Shown in pieces: positions 42,342 to 51,628 of a stretch of DNA of 64,000 nt. The notes beneath the pieces are model-generated. The model searched no databases. It was given only the letters and a program-made list of their open reading frames with translations, and was not told the origin of the DNA. Source of the stretch: an uncultured Psychroserpens sp. (GTDB lineage: Bacteria; Bacteroidota; Bacteroidia; Flavobacteriales; Flavobacteriaceae). The stretch spans positions 62,001 to 126,000 of the forward strand of contig CANKZZ010000004.1 in assembly GCA_947488655.1 (NCBI GenBank), given 5' to 3'. Position 1 is the first letter of the stretch. Each line of letters opens with the position of its first letter. The translations under genes and the position numbers were made by a program.

Positions 42342-43997
42342 ATGCGATACCTAATTCTATTGTGCTTACTTTTATGTGTAGTAAGCTGCAAACCTTCCGA
42401 AGAAAAAAAATCAAAAGAAAACACTACTAATGATGTTGAGACTACTAACGATTTAAGCGCGATCTCAACAAAAGATTTTAGAGAATTTAAAGTCTTAGAT
42501 TCTAAATATATTTCAAATACTGAGCTATGGAAACCATTTAACGATGACCTAAATGATTTTACTGAGGTAATCTATACTAGTTTAAAACCATTAATTTTAG
42601 ATCAAGACATTCTCACAATTCAAAAACACATTAACACGCGTAAACTATCTTATGAGCAACTTACCAAATTTTATTTATACCGCATAAGACAATTTGATAG
42701 AGAGAACGAGTTGTCTTTAAACTCTGTAATATCACTCAATCCAGATGTAATTGCAGAGGCGAAACAAAAAGATAAAGAGTTATTAAATAAAATGTTGAAA
42801 CATCCAGTTTTTGGGATGCCTATTTTACTAAAAGACAATATCAATGTTTCAGGAATGCCTACAACTGCAGGTGCTGTAGCTCTAAAAGATAATACTACAA
42901 ATGATGCGTTTATTGTTAAACAATTAAAATCTAAAGGCGCACTTATTTTAGGAAAAGCCAATTTAAGCGAATGGGCTTATTTTTTCTGTGGTGACTGCCC
43001 AAGTGGTTACTCTGCAATTGGCGGACAAACCTTAAATCCTTATGGTCGTAAAACTATTGATACAGGAGGTTCTAGTTCAGGAAGTGGTGTTGCGGTTTCT
43101 GCTAACTTTTGTGCTGCAGCAATTGGTAGTGAAACGTCTGGTTCAATTTTGTCTCCTGCAAGCCAAAATTCAGTGGTAGGTCTAAAGCCAACAATTGGTT
43201 TGGTGAGTCGTAGTGGTATTGTTCCTATTTCTTCAACTTTGGATACTGCTGGACCAATGACCAAAAATGTGATAGACAACGCTATTCTTTTAGACGCCTT
43301 AGTTGGTGAAGATGCACTAGACGAGAAGTCATTTTATGATCCGTTAGTTAGACATTATACAGATGCAAGTTTTAAACAGTCGTCATTAAAAAGTAAACGT
43401 TTTGGAGCATTTAAAAGCTTATTAAAAGATAGTCTATATGCTAATGCTGTTGAAGTTTTGAAGAGCAAAGGCGCAGAAATAATAGAAATTGAAGCTACTG
43501 AAATTCCGTTACCAGGATTTTTAAGATTACTCAATCTAGATATGAAAACAGATTTGGTAACCTATCTTAATAACTACGGAAATAAGAATCTAGGCTATAC
43601 ATCTATTGAAGATATTATGTCATTTAATGCAAAAGACAGCTTAAATGTGATGCCTTATGGTCAAGCCTTATTTCAAGGTGTAGCAAATGATACAGCTACA
43701 AAAGAAGAGTTTGATGAAATAAAAAACACTTTAAAAACTAACGGATTACGTTTCTTCGATAAACCTATGACAGCCCATAATCTCGACGGTATTTTATCTA
43801 TTAATAACTATCATGCTGGTCATGCAGCAGTGGCCGAATATCCTGCAATTACAGTGCCTATGGGATATACAAAAGAAGGTGTGCCAAAAGGGTTGACATT
43901 TATAAGTAAACCATTTTTAGAAACATCATTATTAAATTGGGCATACGTGTATGAGCAAGCATCAAAAATGAGAGTAGCGCCTAAAAATTATAATTAA
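42342..43997 (+). CDS. Amidase signature family enzyme, lipoprotein
   Basis: A 551-residue protein with lipobox signal LCLLLCVVSC (Cys16), so an envelope-anchored amidase. The Ser-cisSer-Lys site is present: PILLKDNINVSGMPTTAG with Lys, GGSSSGSGVAVSA, and IGSETSGSILSPAS with the nucleophile Ser. Substrates of this family are amides, including peptide amides. Its end overlaps the end of the opposite serine hydrolase gene by 4 nt. Confidence 0.9.
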   Translation: MRYLILLCLLLCVVSCKPSEEKKSKENTTNDVETTNDLSAISTKDFREFKVLDSKYISNTELWKPFNDDLNDFTEVIYTSLKPLILDQDILTIQKHINTRKLSYEQLTKFYLYRIRQFDRENELSLNSVISLNPDVIAEAKQKDKELLNKMLKHPVFGMPILLKDNINVSGMPTTAGAVALKDNTTNDAFIVKQLKSKGALILGKANLSEWAYFFCGDCPSGYSAIGGQTLNPYGRKTIDTGGSSSGSGVAVSANFCAAAIGSETSGSILSPASQNSVVGLKPTIGLVSRSGIVPISSTLDTAGPMTKNVIDNAILLDALVGEDALDEKSFYDPLVRHYTDASFKQSSLKSKRFGAFKSLLKDSLYANAVEVLKSKGAEIIEIEATEIPLPGFLRLLNLDMKTDLVTYLNNYGNKNLGYTSIEDIMSFNAKDSLNVMPYGQALFQGVANDTATKEEFDEIKNTLKTNGLRFFDKPMTAHNLDGILSINNYHAGHAAVAEYPAITVPMGYTKEGVPKGLTFISKPFLETSLLNWAYVYEQASKMRVAPKNYN

Positions 43998-45076
43998 TTT
44001 ATTACCAAATTAATTTTTTCCCAAAGATCATTGTCAAACGATGATAAGGCAAAATTTGTTGTATCTGCAGACTCTCCCATTCTAATAATAACGAGTTTTT
44101 TACTTGGCACTACATAAATTTTTTGGTCATCTCTACCCAAAGCGCAAAACATATCATTTGGTGCATTTGGTATAAGTTCTCCTTGAAACTCAATTTGTGA
44201 TTGTGGTAAATGATAACTGGATTTTCCATTTAACCACCATAAATAACCATAAGCTTGGTTTATGGATTGAGAGGTGTTGGTAGATTCGTTTATAAAATTT
44301 TGAGATACTATTTGGATGTTTTCCCACGTACCATTAGCAAGAGTTAGTAGTCCAAAACGTGCCATACTTCTCGTGGTACTCCAATACACATTTAAATCTC
44401 CAAAAGGTATCCAAGAACCACTCATCCCAATTGGATCTTTAAGTTTGGTGTTAAAATATGAATTCCAGGATTGATTACTTGCGCTAGAAACCACATCTTG
44501 CAGTTTTAGAAATACACCATGATATGCCCAACGTTCTCCAGCATCTGCAATATATTGAAGGTTTTCTGCTGAAATATCTTCACCTAAAGTGTCGTCTAAT
44601 CCAGAGGTCATGGATAATAAACTCTTATTAGTGATTAAATTTTCTTTTTCTAATGAAGTACTCGTCCATCCTGTTCCTAGATAATCAGAGACTTTATCAT
44701 TAATATTTAACAAGCCTTCATCTTGTGCAATACCAGTTGTTGCAGTAGTTAAAGTTTTTCCTGCGCTAGCCCAATACCAAGGCGATGTTGCAGTATGACC
44801 ATTCATATAATGTTCAACTACGATTTTTCCGTTGTGAAGCATGATAAAACCTTTGGTATTCTTTTCTTCAAGAAAATCTAAAAGTGGTTGTAAGTTGGTT
44901 TCATTCCATCCTAAATCAGACATAGACTTGGTGTCCCAAATTTCCGAAGAGATAGGAGGAAAATATATACTTTCGGTAGGTTGAGGGTCATTAATTTGAG
45001 TAGTGTCGTCTGCTGTAGTGCAATCTAAAAAAAGCAATAGACTAACAATTACAAAAGTTAGTTGTAGAGATTTCAT
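43994..45076 (-). CDS. Serine hydrolase of the beta-lactamase/PBP4* family, lipoprotein
   Basis: A 360-residue protein with signal and possible lipobox LLLFLDC (Cys19). The class C beta-lactamase-like domain has SAGKTLTT (Ser-x-x-Lys) and, further on, the ARFGLLTLANGTW block and YGYLWWLNG near the end. It probably hydrolyses an ester or peptide in the periplasm; antibiotic resistance is not implied. Confidence 0.88.
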   Translation of the reverse strand: MKSLQLTFVIVSLLLFLDCTTADDTTQINDPQPTESIYFPPISSEIWDTKSMSDLGWNETNLQPLLDFLEEKNTKGFIMLHNGKIVVEHYMNGHTATSPWYWASAGKTLTTATTGIAQDEGLLNINDKVSDYLGTGWTSTSLEKENLITNKSLLSMTSGLDDTLGEDISAENLQYIADAGERWAYHGVFLKLQDVVSSASNQSWNSYFNTKLKDPIGMSGSWIPFGDLNVYWSTTRSMARFGLLTLANGTWENIQIVSQNFINESTNTSQSINQAYGYLWWLNGKSSYHLPQSQIEFQGELIPNAPNDMFCALGRDDQKIYVVPSKKLVIIRMGESADTTNFALSSFDNDLWEKINLVIN

Positions 45077-45142
45077 ACAATGGTTTTAATCTTAGACTAT
45101 TAAAGTTAAAAAAGGTTTAACGATTTATCACAAATCATTGTG

Positions 45143-45150
45143 TATCTTTG
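45143..45150 (+). promoter_or_regulatory. Candidate -7 element of rimO
   Basis: TATCTTTG, full match to TAnnTTTG, 17 nt before the ATG. The -33 region has only GTTTAA at the right distance. Confidence 0.4.
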
Positions 45151-45167
45151 CCAACTGAAATTTTACT

Positions 45168-46475
45168 ATGAGAACTAAATCACTTAAGAAAAATAAAATC
45201 AATGTCATCACTCTTGGATGTAGCAAGAATGTGTATGATAGTGAAGTGTTGATGGGACAATTAAAAGCCAGCGGAAAGGATGTAGTGCATGAAGAAGAAG
45301 GCAATGTTGTAGTTATTAATACCTGTGGTTTTATAAATAATGCTAAGGAAGAGAGCGTGAATACTATTTTAGAATTCATGCAGAAAAAAGAGGCTGGAGA
45401 AGTTGATAAAGTTTTTGTTACTGGATGTTTGAGTGAGCGTTATAAGCCAGATTTGCAAAAAGAGATACCTAATGTTGATGAGTATTTTGGTACGACAGAA
45501 TTACCACAATTACTAAAAGCTTTAGGTGCAGATTATAAGCATGAGTTAATTGGTGAACGTTTAACGACCACACCTAAAAATTATGCCTATTTAAAAATTG
45601 CCGAAGGTTGTGATAGGCCTTGTAGTTTTTGTGCCATCCCTTTAATGAGAGGAAAACATAAAAGTACACCTATTGAAAACCTTGTTACCGAAGCCGAAAA
45701 ATTAGCAGCAAATGGTGTTAAAGAATTAATATTAATTGCTCAAGATTTAACGTATTACGGATTAGATTTATACAAAAAACGTAACCTTGCCGAATTGCTT
45801 GAGCATCTTGTGAAAGTTGAGGGTATTGAGTGGATTAGATTACATTATGCGTTTCCTACGGGTTTCCCGATGGATGTATTAGATATAATGAATCGAGAAC
45901 CAAAGATTTGTAATTATTTAGATATTCCTCTACAACATATAAGCGATTCTATTTTAAAAAGTATGCGTCGTGGTACAACTCAAGAAAAGACAACAAAACT
46001 TCTTAAAGAGTTTAGAGCTAAGGTGCCAGAAATGACTATTAGAACAACTTTAATTGTTGGTTATCCTGGAGAAACAGAAGAAGATTTTCAAACCTTAAAG
46101 CAATGGGTAAAAGATATGCGTTTTGAGCGTATGGGTTGTTTTACTTACTCGCACGAAGAAAATACGCACGCTTATAATCTAGAAGATGATGTGCCTGAAG
46201 ATGTAAAAATTGATAGAGCAAACCAGATTATGGAAATTCAATCTCAAATTTCTTGGGAATTGAATCAGCAAAAAATCGGACAAACATTTAAAGTCGTTAT
46301 TGATAGAAAAGAAGGTAATTACTTTATAGGTCGTACAGAGTTTGATTCTCCAGATGTTGATAATGAAGTATTAATTGATGCTACATCTACTTATCTAAAA
46401 ACAGGTGAATTTGCGACGGTAAAAGTAACTGAAGCTGAGGATTTTGATTTGTATGCTGAGGTGGTTTTATCCTAA
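45168..46475 (+). CDS. rimO: Ribosomal protein S12 methylthiotransferase RimO
   Basis: A 435-residue radical-SAM enzyme that adds a methylthio group to Asp88 of S12. UPF0004 domain with Cys18, Cys53 and Cys87 for the second cluster; radical SAM site Cys148-x3-Cys152-x2-Cys155 (GCDRPCSFC); C-terminal TRAM domain about 370-435. Complete. The integrase-less cassette patch begins 54 nt after its stop. Confidence 0.95.
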   Translation: MRTKSLKKNKINVITLGCSKNVYDSEVLMGQLKASGKDVVHEEEGNVVVINTCGFINNAKEESVNTILEFMQKKEAGEVDKVFVTGCLSERYKPDLQKEIPNVDEYFGTTELPQLLKALGADYKHELIGERLTTTPKNYAYLKIAEGCDRPCSFCAIPLMRGKHKSTPIENLVTEAEKLAANGVKELILIAQDLTYYGLDLYKKRNLAELLEHLVKVEGIEWIRLHYAFPTGFPMDVLDIMNREPKICNYLDIPLQHISDSILKSMRRGTTQEKTTKLLKEFRAKVPEMTIRTTLIVGYPGETEEDFQTLKQWVKDMRFERMGCFTYSHEENTHAYNLEDDVPEDVKIDRANQIMEIQSQISWELNQQKIGQTFKVVIDRKEGNYFIGRTEFDSPDVDNEVLIDATSTYLKTGEFATVKVTEAEDFDLYAEVVLS

Positions 46476-46528
46476 TTGTAGATAAGAGTAGTATCGTGGT
46501 AATGCTCTAGAATTTAGGTGGTTCGTTT

Positions 46529-46651
46529 AACGTGTTTGTGTATGGTTAGTTGCGTTGGCTAGGACTAAATTAGTATAAGAAAACGAACCAGAGGAAAATC
46601 CGTAGGATTTTCCGAGTACACACAGACTAGCAATTGCTTATACACGGTGTT
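46529..46651 (-). repeat. attC-like site P, outside the main array
   Basis: A 123-nt site of the second subtype (hairpin GGAAAATCC GTA GGATTTTCC) 32 kb from the recombinase. Its end word GTTAGCTACTGGC does not pair with the right end of the following gene segment (GCTTGCAGGTAAC at 47947-47959), unlike all sites of the main array. The word is close to that of site L. Confidence 0.8.
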
Positions 46652-46669
46652 AGCTACTGGCATTTCTAT

Positions 46670-47938
46670 TTACTTGAAAAATTTCCCAACAATATCATTC
46701 GTCGGCATTGTTGGTGACGAATCATCTTTTAAAAGTCCTGTTTCTGCTCTACTGAATAAAGCCTGCATAATCAATTTTTTATCTTCTTTGTCAACCGCCG
46801 AATCTTTTAACAATGACAAATAGAAGTAAGTTAGAGTATGTCTTTCTTCACAGTCACGTGCCAAATGAAAAGAACTAAACATAACCTTTGTAACTGCTTT
46901 TAAAGCAAAAGCCATAAATGAAATAAATGTTATATATATTATCGACCACCTTATTGCTGCGCTTTTATCTCCATTAAAAAACGATTCATAAATCTGTTCT
47001 GGTGTAGCCCAAAGTAGTTTTCCTAATGAGAATACGACTATAAGTATAAGTGCAATTAAAACTCCTAAAGCAATCCAACCTTGCTTTTTTAGTTTTTTAG
47101 CTCTATCCGACCAATACTTTGCAGGTTCTTCAAGTTTTAATTTTTCCTGATAAGTGTTTTCGAGTTCCTCAAGTCTTTTGTCGGATTTTGTGCTAAAATC
47201 CTCAAACCCTCCTTTGGTATTTATAAACCAATCTGAATAAGTCTTTTCTTTATCTTCCCGAAAATTATCTATTGCTTGTGAATATTCTTCATATTTCTGA
47301 TTTCCTTCTTTTAAATGTTGTACCAACTCACTTTCCAATTCAGGAAGACTATTTTCAAATTTTGTTCTTAAACTGGCAAGCGAAGATTTTTCTTTGTTTA
47401 TTCTCTCGGTAATTGAAGTTGAATCTTTTAACGTAAATTCATAAGCTAATAAATATCCAGTAAAATTATCAATGTTGTTTATATTTTGATTTAGGTTTCC
47501 CGTCACATAACAAAATGCACTAGCGAAAGACTTCTTATGCTTGATATGTACATCGATTAAGAATTCGACCTCAGGACTATCATAAGTGAAATTTGTGCCT
47601 GTACTACTTTCTATTTGGTTTTTTGTGCTATTAAAGAAACTATTCAAACTAATTTCGTTTCCCTGCGATTTGTAGTTGTCAATAAAATTAATTAATTGGC
47701 TTTCTATGTATTCAAAGTGCTTTATTGATTTAAGTAATTCATTTGGTAAGCCTTGATGGTTTTTAGTTAGTTTTTCCCATCCTTTAAATTGTTGATTTAT
47801 AAACTTATGAGCATGTCCAAAGCCTTTAAATTCAAAATTCAAATTTAGATGAATATAATTCAGATTAATTTGAACAGAATTATACCATTCTGTATTTTCT
47901 GTGTCGGCTAATTTTTTTTTAAATTCTGTTTGCGTCAT
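46670..47938 (-). CDS. DUF6161 family membrane protein between attC-like sites
   Basis: A 422-residue protein. Long helical N-terminal region with coiled-coil character (about 185-275), two membrane helices (about 282-302 and 335-355) and the conserved C-terminus FHLARDCEERHTLTYFYLSLLKD to QALFSRAETGLLKDDSSPTMP, typical of DUF6161. Function unknown. Start chosen at the ATG giving MTQTEFK, since the upstream frame is attC sequence. It is flanked by two attC-like sites, so it is a displaced or relic cassette. Confidence 0.8.
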   Translation of the reverse strand: MTQTEFKKKLADTENTEWYNSVQINLNYIHLNLNFEFKGFGHAHKFINQQFKGWEKLTKNHQGLPNELLKSIKHFEYIESQLINFIDNYKSQGNEISLNSFFNSTKNQIESSTGTNFTYDSPEVEFLIDVHIKHKKSFASAFCYVTGNLNQNINNIDNFTGYLLAYEFTLKDSTSITERINKEKSSLASLRTKFENSLPELESELVQHLKEGNQKYEEYSQAIDNFREDKEKTYSDWFINTKGGFEDFSTKSDKRLEELENTYQEKLKLEEPAKYWSDRAKKLKKQGWIALGVLIALILIVVFSLGKLLWATPEQIYESFFNGDKSAAIRWSIIYITFISFMAFALKAVTKVMFSSFHLARDCEERHTLTYFYLSLLKDSAVDKEDKKLIMQALFSRAETGLLKDDSSPTMPTNDIVGKFFK

Positions 47939-47956
47939 AGTTTTTGGCTTGCAGGT

Positions 47957-48080
47957 AACGTGTTCGTGTATGATTTGTCGCGTTGGCAAGAACTAAGTTA
48001 ATAAAAGAAACCGAACAAGAGGAGAATCCGTAGGATTTTCCGAGTACACACAGAACGAGCGATGAATTATACACGGTGTT
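47957..48080 (-). repeat. attC-like site Q, outside the main array
   Basis: A 124-nt site of the second subtype with a stem GGAGAATCC GTA GGATTTTCC. Its end word GTTACACAC has no inverted partner in the next 700 nt, so the cassette to its right has lost its start. The left boundary word GGCTTGCAGGTAAC is close to that of cassette N (GGCTTACAGGTAAC). Confidence 0.8.
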
Positions 48081-48123
48081 ACACACTTTACCGACAGAGT
48101 AGAGTAAGTACAATATTACTCAA

Positions 48124-48345
48124 CTATGTTAATCCGAAATATTTTGAATTTATTATCCGATTAGTGTTTTCTTCAAATGCATCTTTGATCGATTTCCGTT
48201 TGTTTTCGCTTAAAAACTCAAAAATATCTTGACCTTTAAAGAAATCCTCGATAATAGATTCCGCTTCTATCTTATTTAACAAACCAGTATCACTAAGATG
48301 AAGAATGAGAGAAGAAAAGTAGTAAGTAAAAAATCCTTTTTTCAT
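48124..48345 (-). CDS. Small helical protein of unknown function
   Basis: A 73-residue protein, MKKGFFTYYFSSLILHLSDTG, with an amphipathic rather than membrane-like start and a mostly helical body ending NRIINSKYFGLT. It lies directly beyond site Q in the direction and strand of a cassette gene, but the matching start boundary is missing. It may be a relic cassette gene or an unrelated gene. Confidence 0.45.
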   Translation of the reverse strand: MKKGFFTYYFSSLILHLSDTGLLNKIEAESIIEDFFKGQDIFEFLSENKRKSIKDAFEENTNRIINSKYFGLT

Positions 48346-48381
48346 AATTTTATTTTTTACAAAATTAGGTGTTCTTAACAT

Positions 48382-48785
48382 TCAAATTTTAATCAATCAA
48401 ACAAGTTCTTATATTTTATTAACAATGAGTTATTTAAGCTTTTATTTTCATGTTCGAAAATTTATTGTCAAATTCGATAAACCTAGTGTAAATTCCGAAA
48501 AAGTGAAATTCCGCATCTGAGTAAAACTCCGAGTTTAGTAAGTATATTATTCAGTTTCGTAATATTCGGAAATTCCGAGTATGAGTGAGTTCGGAGGTAT
48601 TGTTTGTAATACCTTGGATATCACTTTTTTTTATTATTGATATCCGCAGGTAAACGAAGTTAGTTTTTTTAAAATTCAAAATCAATTATTTAATTCATAG
48701 AAATCCAATATGTTATCATTTAATGTTAACAAAACTTTTACTAAAGTCAGATTTAGCTTGGTACAATTTATGCATTACATAAGTC
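48382..48785. other. Gene-free region with stacked inverted repeats
   Basis: No open reading frame is supported here. It holds TATTCGGAA/TTCCGAGTA (48572-48590 region), the perfect stem AGGTATT/AATACCT (48595-48614) and directly after it GGATATCA/TGATATCC (48616-48645). AATTCCG-type words recur five times. It could be a decayed attC region or a structured RNA. Confidence 0.45.
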
Positions 48786-49910
48786 ATGAGTTTTAAGTAT
48801 AAGTTATTCCTTTTTCCTTTATTAATTCTGGCATCTTGCAAGCAGGTACAAAAAGTGACAGATGCGATTACGAATCCTTCAGCTAGAGAAATTTTAGAAC
48901 GAGATTTTAATACTAATGATAGCATTTATAATAAGTATTTAGATAATTATGCTAAATCAAAAGCTAATAACTTGCAATTAGAGTTACCAGCTGTTGTGAC
49001 CTCTCAATCTGATTCTTCAAATTTCTCTATTCTCTCATATACGATTGCATTAAATCAAGGAGAGCGTTTTAAAATTGTATCACCAGTTAAGCCAGATAGT
49101 TTGCAATTAGCAATAGATGTGTTTGCATTTATAAATGATTCTATCGTGTCAAAAAAGCCTGTAATTTCAAATGTACCTAACACTAATAGTTTAGAGTTTG
49201 ATGTTACTAAAAATGGGTTTTATAAACTGGTTATTTTAACTCATTCAGAGGCTACTAATAAGTTTGCAATGCAATTATATACTGAGCCCTCTTTAGAGTT
49301 TCCTGTAAGTGGTAAATCTAACTCAGCTATACAAAGTTTTTGGGGAGCACAAAGAGGTGGAGGTTCTCGTACACATAAGGGAATTGATATTTTTGCTAAG
49401 CGTGGTACACCAGTGATTGCCTCAACAAATGGGTACATTTCTAAAACTGGTAATCAAGGATTAGGTGGTAAGCAAGTTTGGTTACGCGATGGGATTTTTG
49501 GACAATCTTTATATTATGCACATTTAGATAGTATTGCAGTTGAGGGAAGCGATCGTGTTAAAATAGGAGATACTTTAGGTTTTGTTGGTAATACTGGTAA
49601 TGCAATCACTACAAGTCCGCATTTACATTTTGGTATTTACACACGAGTTGGAGCGGTTGATCCATTGCCATTTGTTAAACAAAACAAACCTATTGAGATT
49701 AAAGAAACTACTTTTTTTAAGAATGCTATAACACGTTTAAAAGTAAATGAACTTAGGGTTGGTGCAGGTGTTAAGAATGCTAAAATTATAGATGTAAATC
49801 GAGATAGTCCAGTAAAAATTCTTGGTAAAACCAACAGTTGGTTTCACTTAAAAGTAAAGGATAGTATCGAAGGTTTTATGCACGAGTCTCTGGTAAAACA
49901 AGCCTTGTAA
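48786..49910 (+). CDS. M23 family metallopeptidase, lipoprotein
   Basis: A 374-residue envelope protein with lipobox LLILASC (Cys18). The peptidase domain (about 180-300) has HKGIDIFAKRGTPV with His196 and Asp200 as zinc ligands, YYAHLDS and the HLHFG block near 279-283 for the third ligand. An SH3-like domain fills the last 60 residues. Active zinc set present, so a real DD-endopeptidase acting on peptidoglycan is likely, not just a NlpD-like activator. Confidence 0.9.
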   Translation: MSFKYKLFLFPLLILASCKQVQKVTDAITNPSAREILERDFNTNDSIYNKYLDNYAKSKANNLQLELPAVVTSQSDSSNFSILSYTIALNQGERFKIVSPVKPDSLQLAIDVFAFINDSIVSKKPVISNVPNTNSLEFDVTKNGFYKLVILTHSEATNKFAMQLYTEPSLEFPVSGKSNSAIQSFWGAQRGGGSRTHKGIDIFAKRGTPVIASTNGYISKTGNQGLGGKQVWLRDGIFGQSLYYAHLDSIAVEGSDRVKIGDTLGFVGNTGNAITTSPHLHFGIYTRVGAVDPLPFVKQNKPIEIKETTFFKNAITRLKVNELRVGAGVKNAKIIDVNRDSPVKILGKTNSWFHLKVKDSIEGFMHESLVKQAL

Positions 49911-49917
49911 AACTAGA

Positions 49918-50733
49918 TTAGCAACCATCTTTTGGTCCAAAAGTAAACACGAGTTCTTGGTCAATTAGTTCGCCTTTGACATTTTTAGCAGGAGACCATT
50001 TACCAGGTAAATTTTTAATAAGCTCTACAAATTTTTGATCTATTGATGGATAACCAGTTATCATCTGCTCTATATAAACATTAGTAATTGTGCCTTGTTT
50101 TGTAACCGTAAAGTATATCATAACTGCATTAAGTTTATTGTCTTTAATAACAGTCATGTTTTCTTTACTGCTTTCTCTAAGGTAATTAATTAAGGCTTTT
50201 TCACCGTTAATATATGATGCCTGCTTTGCTGGTACAATAATTAAATGAGGATTAAAAAAGCGCTCTTCTAATACACCTGTTTCGCTATGTTTTGCATTAA
50301 AATTAGTTTTAATTGAGAATTGTGTAAAGAGAGGCGACGATCTAAGCAGCTTAATTTGTGCTGCTGTAAGTTTTGCATTTCTACCTAACTCACGCTTTTC
50401 TGTTGGTCTACCATTGTTAATGATAACAATTTCAGTGAAATTTATTTGCTCAATTTGTTTTTGCTCTCCTTCATTTAAAAAGTCATAAATAGAGGTGGCT
50501 TTATCAATATCTGTTTTTTTAATTGCTGCACCTCGAGAATCAATGCCAAAATATAAATCTGGAATTAAGTGTTTGGTAATAGGTTCTATATTAGAATTCG
50601 TTACAGCTATATTTTCTGTACTTGCGGTAAGGACAGCGTCAACTTTGCAATTAGAATGACAGCTTAGTAAACTAATAAAAATCATATTTGAGAAGATTAA
50701 TTTACAGTATAAAATAGATGTGGTCTTTCTCAT
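49918..50733 (-). CDS. Lipoprotein with TonB-like C-terminal domain
   Basis: A 271-residue protein with a long signal ending IFISLLSC (Cys25). Residues about 180-265 match the TonB C-terminal fold: INYLRESSKENMTVIKDN, VMIYFTVTKQGTITNVYIEQMITGYPSIDQKFVELIKNLPGKWSPAKNVKGELIDQELVFTF. It has no inner-membrane anchor with proline-rich linker, so it is not a classical TonB. The last Cys is the final residue. Confidence 0.75.
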   Translation of the reverse strand: MRKTTSILYCKLIFSNMIFISLLSCHSNCKVDAVLTASTENIAVTNSNIEPITKHLIPDLYFGIDSRGAAIKKTDIDKATSIYDFLNEGEQKQIEQINFTEIVIINNGRPTEKRELGRNAKLTAAQIKLLRSSPLFTQFSIKTNFNAKHSETGVLEERFFNPHLIIVPAKQASYINGEKALINYLRESSKENMTVIKDNKLNAVMIYFTVTKQGTITNVYIEQMITGYPSIDQKFVELIKNLPGKWSPAKNVKGELIDQELVFTFGPKDGC

Positions 50734-50885
50734 GATTAAATTTTATTTAGATTAATGATTAATCAAATATAGAGTGCATACTTAATAAAAGCATTAAATA
50801 GAATGTAAAAAAAGTGTCAATTTAATGTGAAACCTTGATATTAAAGGTGCTTGAAAAGGAATATTAAGTACTGTAAATCAATATA

Positions 50886-51554
50886 TTATTTAATAACAGT
50901 GCCATTTTTATGAATTTCTTTGCTTAAAAGTGTACCGTTCTCAGTATATGTGTACCACGTGCCATATGGAATATCTTTATACTTATAATGATATCTTTCT
51001 TTGAGCGCTCCGTTTTGGTAAAAGATTTTATGAGTACCTACCGAGTAGCCATTTTTAAATTTTTCTCTACTCCATAAGGAGCCATCTGGGTAATAGGATT
51101 TCCATATACCATGAAGCGTGTCGTTTTTATAAGATCCTTTTCTATTTATTTGTCCGTTTTTATGATAAGATATAAATGGTCCATTAAAAGTACCGTTGGG
51201 TCCAAATTGCTCAATGAGTTTCAATTGTCCGTTGGGATGATACTCTCTACGTTCACCAATATTTACTAGACTGCTGTTTGGCTTATCTTCAAAATATTCG
51301 ACACTTTTTAATTGACCATCGTAATAATATACTTTGCATTCTCCTATTGGTCTACCGTCTTTATAGTGCCTTATTTCTTTTAGTTTTCCGTTGTCATGAA
51401 ATTCTTTTCTAATACCAGTTGTATTGCCATTTAATTCATATTCAATAACTTCAATAGCACCATTTTCATGATAAGAGATATGCTTTTTTGGTTGGTCTTG
51501 AGCACTTAAAAAATTGGAAATTAGCAGCGCTATTATTAATATTAAGATTCTCAT
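50886..51554 (-). CDS. Exported MORN-like repeat protein (YwqK-type)
   Basis: A 222-residue protein with signal peptide (ending NFLSAQ) and about nine repeats of the type YHENGAIEVIEYELNG, FHDNGKLKEIRHYKDGRPIGE and YYPDGSLWSREKFKNG. Such MORN_2 proteins are common in Bacteroidota; the label antitoxin YwqK in databases rests on similarity only. Start at the ATG giving MRILIL. Confidence 0.85.
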   Translation of the reverse strand: MRILILIIALLISNFLSAQDQPKKHISYHENGAIEVIEYELNGNTTGIRKEFHDNGKLKEIRHYKDGRPIGECKVYYYDGQLKSVEYFEDKPNSSLVNIGERREYHPNGQLKLIEQFGPNGTFNGPFISYHKNGQINRKGSYKNDTLHGIWKSYYPDGSLWSREKFKNGYSVGTHKIFYQNGALKERYHYKYKDIPYGTWYTYTENGTLLSKEIHKNGTVIK

Positions 51555-51628
51555 TTTTATAGGCAAGCAACGCATTATTTTAATAAAAGCTATGGGTTTA
51601 AAGTTTTAAAATTTCCGAAGTAAAAAAA

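Noticed and set aside
43994-45076. Antibiotic-resistance beta-lactamase
   Set aside because: The protein is of the broad serine-hydrolase family with an SxxK motif in a lipoprotein context; nothing indicates drug hydrolysis.
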